This document shows positions 1-8,600 of a DNA stretch of 30,986 nt, piece by piece. Both the position numbers and the translations under genes were made by a program. Origin of the DNA: CAWEHT01 sp963808455 (GTDB taxonomy: Bacteria > Chloroflexota > Anaerolineae > CG2-30-64-16); contig CAWEHT010000261.1 in assembly GCA_963808455.1 (NCBI GenBank), positions 1 to 30,986 on the forward strand. Reading direction: 5' to 3'. Every line of letters begins with the position of its first letter. The stretch's first letter is position 1. The notes under the pieces are model-generated. The model worked only from the letters and a program-made list of their open reading frames with translations, searched no databases and was not told the DNA's origin.

Positions 1-3000
1 TCTCGAACAGGTAAGGGTTGAGCCCCGCCTGGCGAATGCTGTCCTGGAACAGCGGCTCGTGCGTCAAGGGCGTGCACGAAGCCACCACGACACGGTTTAG
101 ACCCAGCTCCTGCACCTTCTCCGTGATGCGGCGGATGGAATCTTGCGAGCACGTGTAAAGGTTGTGCTCGGCGTGCGCCACGTGCGGCAAGCGTGAAGCG
201 TACTCGACCACCTCGGGCACATCCAGGAACCCGCCGATGTTGCTGCCGCAGTGGCAGACAAATACGCCGATGCGTGGCTCCTCGGCGCTGACATCGCGGT
301 CGGGGGGGTAGGATAGCGGGGTGATCAGCGTGCCCCGGGCCGCGGCAAGCAGCCCTCCGGCGAGGGCCGCAGCGCCGCTCGCCTCCACCACCGTTTCTGG
401 GATATCCTTGGGCTCGCGGAAGGGACCGACGGCGTAGATGCCCGGCCGGCTGGTCTGCAGCGGCTGGAAGTTGACGGTGTAGCAAAAACCGTAGTCGTCC
501 AGCTCGACGCCGACGCGGCGGCCCAGCTCGCGGACCTCGGGCGCAATCTCCATGCCGACGGAGAGCACCACCAGGTCGAACTGCTCGCGCGCGAGCTGCT
601 CTCCCAGGCTCCCACCGGCCTCGGCTTGAAAATATGGCACCACGAGATCGCTGCTTTGCGGGTCTTCCTTAATGGCCGACACGCGGCAGCGCACGTAGCG
701 CAGGCCGTACTGCTCTTGCGCTCGCCGATAATAAGCCTCGTAGCCCTTGGAGAAGGCCCGCATGTCCATGAAGAAGACCGTTATCTCGGCTTCCCGGTCA
801 TGCTCGCGCGCCATCACCGCCTCTTTGGCTGCATACATGCAGCAGACGGCCGAGCAATAGTCGTGGGATTGGTCGCGGGAGCCGACGCACTGCAGGAAGG
901 CGATCTTGCGAGCGGGCTTGCCGTCCGATGGCCGCAAGACGTGACCCTCCGTAGGCCCCGATGCGCTCAACAGGCGCTCGAACTGCAGTGAGGTCACCAC
1001 GTTGGGGTACCGGCCCCAGCCGAATTCCGCGGACAATTCCGCGGGTAGGCCTCGTAGCCAGGTGCCAGGACGACGGCGCCCACGTTGATCTCGCGAGAGA
1101 GCGGCGGCTCATCATGGTTGATGGCGCCGGCCTTGCATTCGTACCAACAGCTCAGGCATTCGGAGCAAACCCCACAGGCCAGGCAGCGAGCGGCCTCCGC
1201 GCGCGTCCTCCTCTTCCGAGTAGCCGCGCTCCACCTCGACAAAGCTGTGCCGCCGCTCTTCAAGCGAAAGCATGGGCATGGGCACCCGTGCTTTGGGCCT
1301 GACCTCGCCGCGCTGTACACGTTCCTGGATTTCGGCCTGCGTCAGCTTGACAACCGGCAGGTCCGGCTTAAGGGGCGGTTCCAGTTCTTCGCGACGCAGA
1401 TAGCGCCGGATGGATTCGGCGGCACGGTGACCACTGGCCACAGCCTCGATGACAAAGGCTGTGCCGGTGGTGGCATCGCCCGCTGCGAAGACGCCCGGCC
1501 GGGTGGCAGCCAGCGTGTTGGGGTTGACCGCGATGGTGGCTTTGCGGGTGACGCCGACACCGCTGCTTTCGGGGATGAACGCCAGGCCGGCGCGGCTGGC
1601 CAATCGAAAAGATCACGATATCGCAAGGAAACCTGTGTTCCGAACCTGGCTCGGTCTCCAGCGAAAGCCGTCCCTCCTCGTCAAAGCTCATCGACGTGAC
1701 GTTGAGGCACTCCAGCGCGGCGACCCGGCCGTTGCCATCGCTCAGGATTCGCTTGAAGGTGCGCGCCGCGTGCAGGCGGATGCCTTCGGCCTCGGCTGCC
1801 TCAACCTCCCAAGCATGGGCCGGCATCCTGGCCCGGTCCTCGAGGCAAGCCATATGCACCTCGGCTGCGCCGAGGCGGACGGCCGTGCGGGCCACGTCGA
1901 TGGCAACGTTGCCGCCGCCGAGGACCATCACGCGTTTGCCAGAGAAATCAGGCGCCTGGCCCAGGCGGACGTCGCGCAGGAATGTCGTGTTGACGAGGAT
2001 ACCTTCCAGGTCGGCCCCGTCGATAGGTAGCTTCCGGCCTTCGTGCGCGCCGACTGCGATGAGGACCGCGTCAAAGCCCTGGGCGAAGACGTCGTCCAGG
2101 CTATCGACGCGCGTGTTCAGGCGCAGCTCGACGCCCAGGTCCAGGATATCCTGCACTTCCCGGTCGGGTATCCAGCTTGGCAGACGGAACTCGGGCACGC
2201 CGACGCGGAGCATGCCGCCGGCCACAGGCAGCGCCTCGAAGACGGTCACACCATAGCCTGCGAGGCAGAGGTCTTTGGCGGCAGTCAGCCCGCAGGGACC
2301 GGCGCCAATCACCGCTGCCCGCTCCGAGTGTTTGCGCTCGACCGGCTGCACCGGCGAGCGCTGCTTGCCATAGACTTCATCGGTGACGAAGCGCTTGATA
2401 GCGTGGATGTTAAGCGGTTCGTCGAGCTTGCCGCGATTACAGGCATCCTCACAGCGGTGGTTGCAGATGCGACCGCAGATGCCGGGGAAGGGATTATCCT
2501 CTTTGATGACCCGCAGGGCGTCGTCGTAGCGGCCCTCGCGAGTCAATGCGATATATCCCTGCGCCCGTTGGCCAGCCGGGCAAGCGTCGCGACAAGGAGC
2601 AATGCCGCGCTTTTCGATGGCATAGGCATTGGGTGTAGCTTGCGGATAAAGCTTGTAAGCCGCGCGGCGGGCGGACAGGCCCTCATTGAAGTGGTCAGGC
2701 AGCACGACCGGACAGACCCGGGCACAGTCGCCGCAGGCCGTACACTTGGCGGGGTCGATGTAACGTGGGTTTTGACGGACTGTGATGCTGAAGTCGCCGG
2801 CTTCACCCTTGAGGCCAAGCACGTCGGCGTTCGTGAGCAACTCGATATTGGGGTGGCGACCGACTTCGACCAGCTTTGGTGAAATCGTGCACATAGCGCA
2901 GTCATTTGTCGGGAAAGTCTTGTCGAGCTGTGCCATGTGCCCGCCGATGGCGCTCTTGGCTTCGACAAGGTAGACCTTGTAACCGGCTTCGGCGAGGTCA

Positions 3001-3089
3001 AGCGACGCCTGCATGCCGGCGATGCCGCCGCCAATAACCATGACGGCCCCGACCACGTGGCCATTTTCCTCGCTATTGTTGCCAGCCAT
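1..3089 (-). CDS. hdrA: HdrA-like subunit with inserted GltD/NfnB-type module (3' end outside window, 3 frameshifts)
   Basis: Flavin and iron-sulfur subunit of a heterodisulfide-reductase-type complex; about 1030 residues are visible and the C-terminus lies beyond the left edge. Order: FAD motif VMVIGGGIAG (residue 17 on), HdrA cysteine motif TFPTNDCAMC (58-67), ferredoxin motif CTACGDCARVCP (116-127), then an inserted glutamate-synthase-small-subunit-like module from about 160 (CRDACPAG, CGRICNHRCEDACNRG, second Rossmann motif AAVIGAGPCG, and NAD(P)-site VMVLGGGNVAIDVAR). After it HdrA resumes with RCLACGVCSECLSC, the LQCVGSRDQ...CSAVCC cluster motif and FVCHCGSNIGG. The reading frame breaks near 1595, 1207 and 1040; each is repaired by one base, at GG/GGG runs for the last two, so I regard it as one functional gene. 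The start at 3089 is ATG, 23 bp after mvhD. The insert suggests a direct NAD(P)H site on HdrA, which is inference. Confidence 0.88.
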
Positions 3090-3111
3090 GCCACATCCCT
3101 CGATCGCCGTC

Positions 3112-3534
3112 TTAGGGAACCCGGTCCTTACGCAGCGGACTTGGTCCCAACGCCCGGATGCGTTCCGTCATCTCCTCCGCATAGCGTGCGAATGTATGTC
3201 CCATGCCGCCGGATAGAAAGAACATGTCGAGGCGGTCGCCGCCCAGGCCGATGGCATCGAGCAACTTCTTGGCCCGTTCCACTCGTGCCCGGCCGCGCTC
3301 GTTACCCCGCACGTGGTGGCAGTTGCCCAGGGAACAGCCCACCACGTACACACCGTCAGCGCCCTCCTCGAAGGCCTTCAAAATATAGCCGATATCGGTC
3401 TTGCCGGTGCAGGGCAAGCGAACCAACTTGACATTAGGCGGATATTGCAGGCGGAGCGCGCCTGCAGTATCGGCGCTCATGTATCCGCAGTAGTTGCAGG
3501 TGAAGACCGTGATCTCGACGTCAGAGTTCTCCAA
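3112..3534 (-). CDS. mvhD: MvhD-type hydrogenase/heterodisulfide reductase iron-sulfur subunit
   Basis: A 140-residue [2Fe-2S] electron-transfer subunit that passes electrons between HdrA and a dehydrogenase or hydrogenase partner. The family's cysteine pattern is present: FTCNYCGYMSAD near residue 11, RLPCTGKTDIG near 40, and VVGCSLGNCHHVRGN near 64. Length matches the family. The start is TTG at 3534, inside the end of the upstream tandem hdrA; the two genes overlap by 14 bp, which points to translational coupling and fixed stoichiometry. No [NiFe]-hydrogenase gene (mvhAG) is visible in the window, so the partner could be another dehydrogenase or the HdrA proteins themselves. Confidence 0.93.
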   Translation of the reverse strand: MENSDVEITVFTCNYCGYMSADTAGALRLQYPPNVKLVRLPCTGKTDIGYILKAFEEGADGVYVVGCSLGNCHHVRGNERGRARVERAKKLLDAIGLGGDRLDMFFLSGGMGHTFARYAEEMTERIRALGPSPLRKDRVP

Positions 3535-6500
3535 CGCTGGACTCCCATTTCTCTTCTACGACCGCCCACGCGCCGACACCTTGGGCCAGAATCTGCTCGT
3601 CGGTGTAGGCCATCAGCTGAATGGCTTTGGCCGGGCACTCGCCGGTGCAGGTGCCGCAGCCCTGGCAAAGTGCCGCATCGATAAACGCAGCACCAACAAT
3701 GGCGCCGACGCCAGATCGCTCCGGGTCGATGCGCGGGATGCCAAACGGGCAGGTCCGCGTGCAGGTGAGGCAGCCAACGCACTTCGTCTGGTCCACCACG
3801 GCGACGCTGCCGCCGATGTACAGGGGCTGCTTGGACAGGATGGTGATGGCACGTCCGGCGGCAGCCTGAGCGTGAGTGATGGCCTCTTCGATAAACTTGG
3901 GGTAATGGGCCATGCCGGCGACGAAGATGCCCTCCTTCATGAAGTCCATGGGGCGCATCTTGAGGTGCGCTTCCATGAAGAACCCCTTGGTCGATAGCGG
4001 CACGCCGAGCACGCGGGCCAGATCCCGCGTGCCTTCGGACGGTACGACGGACATGTTCAGGACGAGGACATCCGGCTCGAACGTAAGTTGCTGACCCAGC
4101 ACCGGCTCGCGGACGCTGACCCGCAGCCCTCCGTTCGCCTCGCTTACTTCAGGCCGCGTCGCGTCGTCGTAACGGATGAAAATGACGCCCCGGCGGCGGG
4201 CCTCGGTGTAATATTCTTCTCGGAAGCCATAGGTGATCATGTCCTTGTAGAGGACGGTCACCTGGCACTTGGGATTCAAGAGCTTGATGCGGATGGCATT
4301 CTTAACCGAGTTGGTGCAGCAAATGCGGCTGCAGTACTCCGGAGAGTTGGGAGAGCGCACGCATTGCATCATTACCACGTGATTCATCGAGGCGATTGCT
4401 TCCGGCCGGTGGGCAATGCGGTCTTCGAGTTCGATGGCCGTTATAACCTTATCGTGTCTGCCCAGCCGGAAGACGTCGCCCCGCCACTCCTGGCCGCCGG
4501 TGGCTACGATGGTGACACCGTGCTCGACGGAAGAGTCGTGGCCGTAGGCAGGCTCGCCACGGAAGCTGCGCACGACAGAGCGGAACTGGCCGACTGCGCC
4601 GGAATGCTCGAGTACCTCGCTGCGGGTGAGGACGGCTATGCGTTCGTGTCCAACCACCCGGTTCACGAGATCTCGCAGCAGCCGCTGAGGGTTCAGTCCT
4701 TCGGCTACGTAGTAGACGTGGCGCAGGTTGCCTCCCAGTTCAGATGAGCGCTCCACCAGGGTCACATCGTAGCCGCTGTCCGCGATGGACAACGCGGCCG
4801 TCATCCCTGACACGCCTCCGCCGATGACCAGCGCGCGGCGAGCCGGGACAACCGCCTGCTTGACCACAGGGACGGCCAGTCGCACCCGGTTGACACCACC
4901 GCGCACCAACTCCATGGCCTTGCGGGTGGCTGGCAGTGGATAGCCGCTGTGCACCCAGGCGCAATGTTCGCGGATATTGACCATTTCGAGAAGATAGGAA
5001 TTGAGGCCTGTTTCGCGCACGGTTCGCTGGAAAAGCGACTCGTGCGTGCGGTGGCTGCACCCTGCCACGACAATGCGGTTGAGCCCGTGCTGTTCGATGG
5101 CCTGCCGGATTTGCTCCTGGCCCTCCTCGAAACAACCGTATCCGAGGCGGGCGGCATGGGCGACGCCGGGCAAGCCCTCGGCGTAGCGCGCCAGTTTGGC
5201 CGTATCTACGACGCTGTCGATGCTGGGGTGGCAGTCGCACACGAAGACACCCACGCGTGGGGCCTCCTGTGCCACGTCGCGCTCTTCGGCCAGGTGGCCA
5301 TCGGAGACGAACGGGCACTCCCGGCTGGACTCCTGTTCGCCCAGGTGGGCACGCATCAAGCGCATGACTTCACCGGCAGCCCCCGACGCGTCGATCAGCG
5401 TTTCGGCAATCTCCTTCGGCGATTGGAACGTGCCGCAAACGTAAACCCCCGGCTGGCTCGTTTGGAGCGGAGAGAACTTGTCGGTCTGGCAGAAGCCGTA
5501 GGGGTTCAGCTCGACGCCCAGCATCTGGGCGGCAGCCCTGGCCTGGGCCGGCGGCTGCGTGCCGACAGAGAGCACCACCATGCTGAAACGCTCGTCGGCA
5601 AGGCTTCCGTCGGGACGCACGTAGTGCAAGATCAGGTCGCAGGTAGCCGGATCTTCCTTGATTGCTGAGATGCGGCAGCGCACGTATTCTACCTCGAACG
5701 CCTTCTTCGAGCTTTCGAGGTACGCATTGAATTCTTTGTTGAAGGCCCGCTCATCCATCATGAAGATGCGGCATTCCACGTCGGGCAGGCGCTGCCTGGC
5801 CAGCATGGCTTCCTTGGTCGCGTACATGCAGCAAATGGACGAGCAGTAGGGATACTTCTGGTCGCGCGAGCCGACGCACTGCAGCCAGGCGATGCGCCGG
5901 GGTTTCTGACCGTCGGAAGGCCGGACAACCATGCCTTCAGTGGGACCCGAACGGCTGGCCAAGCGCTCGTACTGCATGCTGTGGATGACGTTCGGATAGC
6001 GTCCCCAGCCATACTCTGCGTACTCTTCCGGTTCCGTCAGGCTATAGCCAATCGCCAGGATAATTGCGCCAACGCGGACGGTCTCGTCCTGCGGGCTTTC
6101 GTTCAAGTCAACTGCCCCGGTCGGGCAAACGTTGACGCAGCGGCCGCAGTGATCGCAATAGGGACCTTTGTCAACCACGTAGGCATCGGGAGTCGAACGT
6201 ACGGCGGGCTTATAGATGGCCTTACGCTGGGCGAAGCCCATCTGAAAAGTGCTGGGCAGCTCTACCGGACAGCTGACAGAGCACAGCCCGCAGTTGATAC
6301 AGCGGTCTGGTTTGACGTAACGAGGGTGGCATCGCAGATGAGCGGTGAAATCCCCTGCCTGGCCCTCCACGGCGATGAGCTCGGTATTGGTCAACAGCTC
6401 GATGTTAGGGTGCAGGTTGTGATCGAGGAATGCCGGCGAGATGGCAGGGCGCGTGCAGCCGTATCCGTGATCCGAGCTGCCGCGGCACAGCACGCAGTCA

Positions 6501-6703
6501 TGAGTAGGGAACATGAAGCCCAGTTGAGCTACCCGCCCGCCAAGGGCGGGCAACGATTCTACCAGCGTGACCTGTAGGCCAGCCTCTGCGAGGTCGATGG
6601 CAGCGCGCATGCCACCCACGCCGCCCCCGATAACCATTACCTTGCCCTTGCTGTCCCTAACGCCAGGTGCGCTGACAACATCCTGCACTTGCGGTTCAGG
6701 CAT
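3521..6703 (-). CDS. hdrA: Tandem (double) HdrA flavoprotein, 1060 aa
   Basis: Large electron-bifurcation-type flavoprotein made of two HdrA halves in one chain, with no frameshift in 3.2 kb. Half one has FAD motif VMVIGGGVGGM (22-32), ferredoxin clusters at C135/138/141/145 and C183/186/189/193, and the HdrA cluster motif C276...C287-x3-CC. Half two has a second FAD motif ALVIGGGVSGM (624-634), a second motif C781...C791-x3-CC, and two C-terminal ferredoxin clusters (C975-985, C1013-1023). The N-terminal cysteine motif is unusual: FPTHDCVLC is followed by about nine extra residues and a third cysteine (C83). A CDC motif (489-491) replaces the usual C-x-C-G. The start is ATG at 6703 with AGAGGAAG about six bases upstream. 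HdrA family assignment is firm; bifurcation and partners are inferred. Confidence 0.93.
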   Translation of the reverse strand: MPEPQVQDVVSAPGVRDSKGKVMVIGGGVGGMRAAIDLAEAGLQVTLVESLPALGGRVAQLGFMFPTHDCVLCRGSSDHGYGCTRPAISPAFLDHNLHPNIELLTNTELIAVEGQAGDFTAHLRCHPRYVKPDRCINCGLCSVSCPVELPSTFQMGFAQRKAIYKPAVRSTPDAYVVDKGPYCDHCGRCVNVCPTGAVDLNESPQDETVRVGAIILAIGYSLTEPEEYAEYGWGRYPNVIHSMQYERLASRSGPTEGMVVRPSDGQKPRRIAWLQCVGSRDQKYPYCSSICCMYATKEAMLARQRLPDVECRIFMMDERAFNKEFNAYLESSKKAFEVEYVRCRISAIKEDPATCDLILHYVRPDGSLADERFSMVVLSVGTQPPAQARAAAQMLGVELNPYGFCQTDKFSPLQTSQPGVYVCGTFQSPKEIAETLIDASGAAGEVMRLMRAHLGEQESSRECPFVSDGHLAEERDVAQEAPRVGVFVCDCHPSIDSVVDTAKLARYAEGLPGVAHAARLGYGCFEEGQEQIRQAIEQHGLNRIVVAGCSHRTHESLFQRTVRETGLNSYLLEMVNIREHCAWVHSGYPLPATRKAMELVRGGVNRVRLAVPVVKQAVVPARRALVIGGGVSGMTAALSIADSGYDVTLVERSSELGGNLRHVYYVAEGLNPQRLLRDLVNRVVGHERIAVLTRSEVLEHSGAVGQFRSVVRSFRGEPAYGHDSSVEHGVTIVATGGQEWRGDVFRLGRHDKVITAIELEDRIAHRPEAIASMNHVVMMQCVRSPNSPEYCSRICCTNSVKNAIRIKLLNPKCQVTVLYKDMITYGFREEYYTEARRRGVIFIRYDDATRPEVSEANGGLRVSVREPVLGQQLTFEPDVLVLNMSVVPSEGTRDLARVLGVPLSTKGFFMEAHLKMRPMDFMKEGIFVAGMAHYPKFIEEAITHAQAAAGRAITILSKQPLYIGGSVAVVDQTKCVGCLTCTRTCPFGIPRIDPERSGVGAIVGAAFIDAALCQGCGTCTGECPAKAIQLMAYTDEQILAQGVGAWAVVEEKWESSVGEL

Positions 6704-6800
6704 CGACCACTTCCTCTACGGAATAGAATCCACGCTTTCAACTCGGGGCAGGGCCCCCATGTTGCTTGTGGACAAGAGAACCCTTGCCAGATCGAGAGCC

Positions 6801-7478
6801 TCAGCCCTTGCGCACCTCGAGCACCTCAACGCCGGGCAGGGGGGTTACGGCTGAGACCAGCTGCTCCTGGGTCACATTATCCACCTTGAGCACGACGCCC
6901 AGCCGGTCGGGACCCCACTGGCCCATCCAACTCGTAAACGCGGTCAAGTTGCCACCGATGCCGGCAATGCTCGCGGAAAGCCGGGCCATGGACCCCACCA
7001 CGTTGGGAACGGTCACCGAGAGCCGCAGCCCAGGTCGGCGTCCGCCGACCATCTCCGTCAGCGTGGCCAGCAGGTCGGTACCGCTGATGATGCCTACCAG
7101 CCGGCCGTCTCGCATGATTGGCAGGCAGCCGATTTTATGGTCCAGCATCGAGCGGGCAGCCTCCTCGACCGGCACGTCTTCGGTGATGGTAACCACCTCG
7201 CGGATCATGACCTTGCCTACTTTGACCCTGGCCAGGATATACTGGGTTTCGAGCGCACTCAGAGACGTAGCCGACCAGGGCACAGCTTGCAGGACGGTAG
7301 TGCGGCTCAGCAGGCCCACCAACTCGTCGCAGCGAGCTGGATCTGTCGTGGGGGGGATAGCGACTACGGGCAGATGCCAGATGTTGCGCTCCTGCATCAG
7401 CCGCTGCGCCTCGATAATGGGAGTGTCGGGTGTGACGACCACCAGAGGCTGCGGCGTCATGCGATCCCGAACCAACAT
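6801..7478 (-). CDS. CBS-pair plus ACT domain protein (AcuB-like), probable nucleotide or ligand sensor
   Basis: About 225 residues. Two CBS motifs (residues about 1-60 and 75-135, e.g. MLVRDRMTPQPLVVV and VMIREVVTITEDVPVEEA) are followed by an ACT domain (RLSVTVPNVVGSMARL onward). This is the AcuB-type arrangement; CBS pairs usually bind adenine nucleotides and ACT domains small metabolites, so a regulatory role is likely. The open frame extends upstream to 7556, but the start at 7478 has a perfect GGAGG Shine-Dalgarno (GAAGGAGGATCT-ATG) and the usual first residues MLVRDRM. It is the first gene after the promoter at 7581-7610 and precedes the hdrA-mvhD-hdrA genes by 97 bp, so it may sense energy state for that operon. 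No catalytic motif is seen. Confidence 0.88.
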   Translation of the reverse strand: MLVRDRMTPQPLVVVTPDTPIIEAQRLMQERNIWHLPVVAIPPTTDPARCDELVGLLSRTTVLQAVPWSATSLSALETQYILARVKVGKVMIREVVTITEDVPVEEAARSMLDHKIGCLPIMRDGRLVGIISGTDLLATLTEMVGGRRPGLRLSVTVPNVVGSMARLSASIAGIGGNLTAFTSWMGQWGPDRLGVVLKVDNVTQEQLVSAVTPLPGVEVLEVRKG

Positions 7479-7580
7479 AGATCCTCCTTCGTGCCACAAC
7501 GAACGAGGCAATACCGAGAAAGCACGGCGAACTGCCAGCCTGGCGCCGGCCACCACAGTGTCTGCCCCAACGTTGTGTAC

Positions 7581-7610
7581 ATTTTACTACAGATCGCGGA
7601 TGGGTGTCAA
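7581..7610 (-). promoter_or_regulatory. Sigma-70-type promoter for the CBS-ACT/hdr operon
   Basis: On the minus strand a consensus -35 box TTGACA (7605-7610) lies 18 bp from a -10 box TAAAAT (7581-7586). Transcription would start near 7574, giving a 5' leader of about 95 nt before the CBS-ACT start at 7478. It sits just downstream of the thioredoxin-reductase-like gene's stop (7643), so the hdr genes form their own unit. Confidence 0.72.
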
Positions 7611-7642
7611 AACGACTTGTGCGAGCATGCCGGCTGCGTTTA

Positions 7643-8566
7643 TCAACCCGCCGTTGAGCCAACTTCCTCGAGGCGCAAAACGTGCTCGAAGGCGTTGAGA
7701 GTCGCCTTGGCGCCTTCACCGATGGCAATCAGAACCTGTTCGGCAGGCAGGTTGGTGACATCCCCGGCCGCAAACAGGCCGGGCACGCTTGTTTCCGCGC
7801 GGCAGTTTACCACAACTCGGCCGAGGTTGTCCTGCTCGACCCATCCCTGCACTAACTCGGCATGGGGCTTCAGGCCCAGTTCGACAAAAATGCCGTCCAC
7901 CAAGAGCGTGCGGCGCTCGCCCGCCGGCGACTCGACGATGAGACGGCGCGCCATGGTATCGCCCTCCACGCCGGCGACGTGCCAGCCGTCGAACAGAGAG
8001 ACGCGGGCACTGTTCCGCACGCGGCGGCCGATGGCCGAGTCCAGCTCACCATGCTCGGGCGCCACCAGGTAGACCTCGCTGGCGATCTGCGCCAGCTCGG
8101 CGGCCCCGCGCAACGCCATGCGATCGGCGCCGACGATGGCAACCTGCTTCTGCGCAAACAGAGGGGCGTAGCTCACCGTGGAGTACATGATCCCTTTCAG
8201 GAAGTAGCGATCGGCGCCGGGCGCTGCCAGGCGCACCCCCTCAGCGCCGGTAGCCAAAATGACGGTGCGGGCCTCCAACTCGTGGCCGTTCTCGGTGGCG
8301 ACCCTGAAGCCAGACCCTGTCTTGCTCAGCTCGACGACTTTGTCGAAGAGGCGCGCGAAGTCGAGGTATTCCATCTCATCACGGAATCGTCTCACGACGT
8401 CGGCACCGTTGATCACCCGATAGGCTTCGCCCTCGACGGCCGTACGCGCGGCGGCCTTGCCGCCCAGGTCGGGGCTGATCAGCATCACGTCCAGATGTTT
8501 GCGAACGGCATAGATGGCGGCTGCCAACCCGGCCGGTCCGCCGCCAACGATGATCAGGTCGTACAT
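7643..8566 (-). CDS. Thioredoxin-reductase-fold flavoprotein lacking the CxxC redox pair
   Basis: A 307-residue FAD protein of the thioredoxin reductase family: N-terminal FAD motif LIIVGGGPAGLAAAIYA, middle ATG motif VILATGA, and C-terminal FAD motif GLFAAGDVTN. The length fits. However, where the family has a CATC-type active site before the NADPH Rossmann strand, this protein reads YSTVSYAPLFAQKQVAIVG with no cysteine. The dinucleotide motif GGGDSA-like is changed to GADRMA. So it probably does not reduce a disulfide by the standard route and may not use NADPH. RBS AAAGGAG precedes the ATG at 8566. It follows the malic enzyme by 34 bp, probably cotranscribed. The substrate is unknown. Confidence 0.85.
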   Translation of the reverse strand: MYDLIIVGGGPAGLAAAIYAVRKHLDVMLISPDLGGKAAARTAVEGEAYRVINGADVVRRFRDEMEYLDFARLFDKVVELSKTGSGFRVATENGHELEARTVILATGAEGVRLAAPGADRYFLKGIMYSTVSYAPLFAQKQVAIVGADRMALRGAAELAQIASEVYLVAPEHGELDSAIGRRVRNSARVSLFDGWHVAGVEGDTMARRLIVESPAGERRTLLVDGIFVELGLKPHAELVQGWVEQDNLGRVVVNCRAETSVPGLFAAGDVTNLPAEQVLIAIGEGAKATLNAFEHVLRLEEVGSTAG

Positions 8567-8600
8567 GGTGATGACTCCTTTCGCGGCCGTATGACCAGAC

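Noticed and set aside
1449..2882. Long plus-strand open frames opposite hdrA, and similar ones opposite maeB, acsE and acsB
   Set aside because: They are antisense shadows of high-GC coding DNA with no RBS, no recognisable domains and no operon context.
3112..6703. Selenocysteine insertion at the unusual HdrA cysteine motif
   Set aside because: There is no in-frame TGA in the tandem hdrA, so no selenocysteine is implied.
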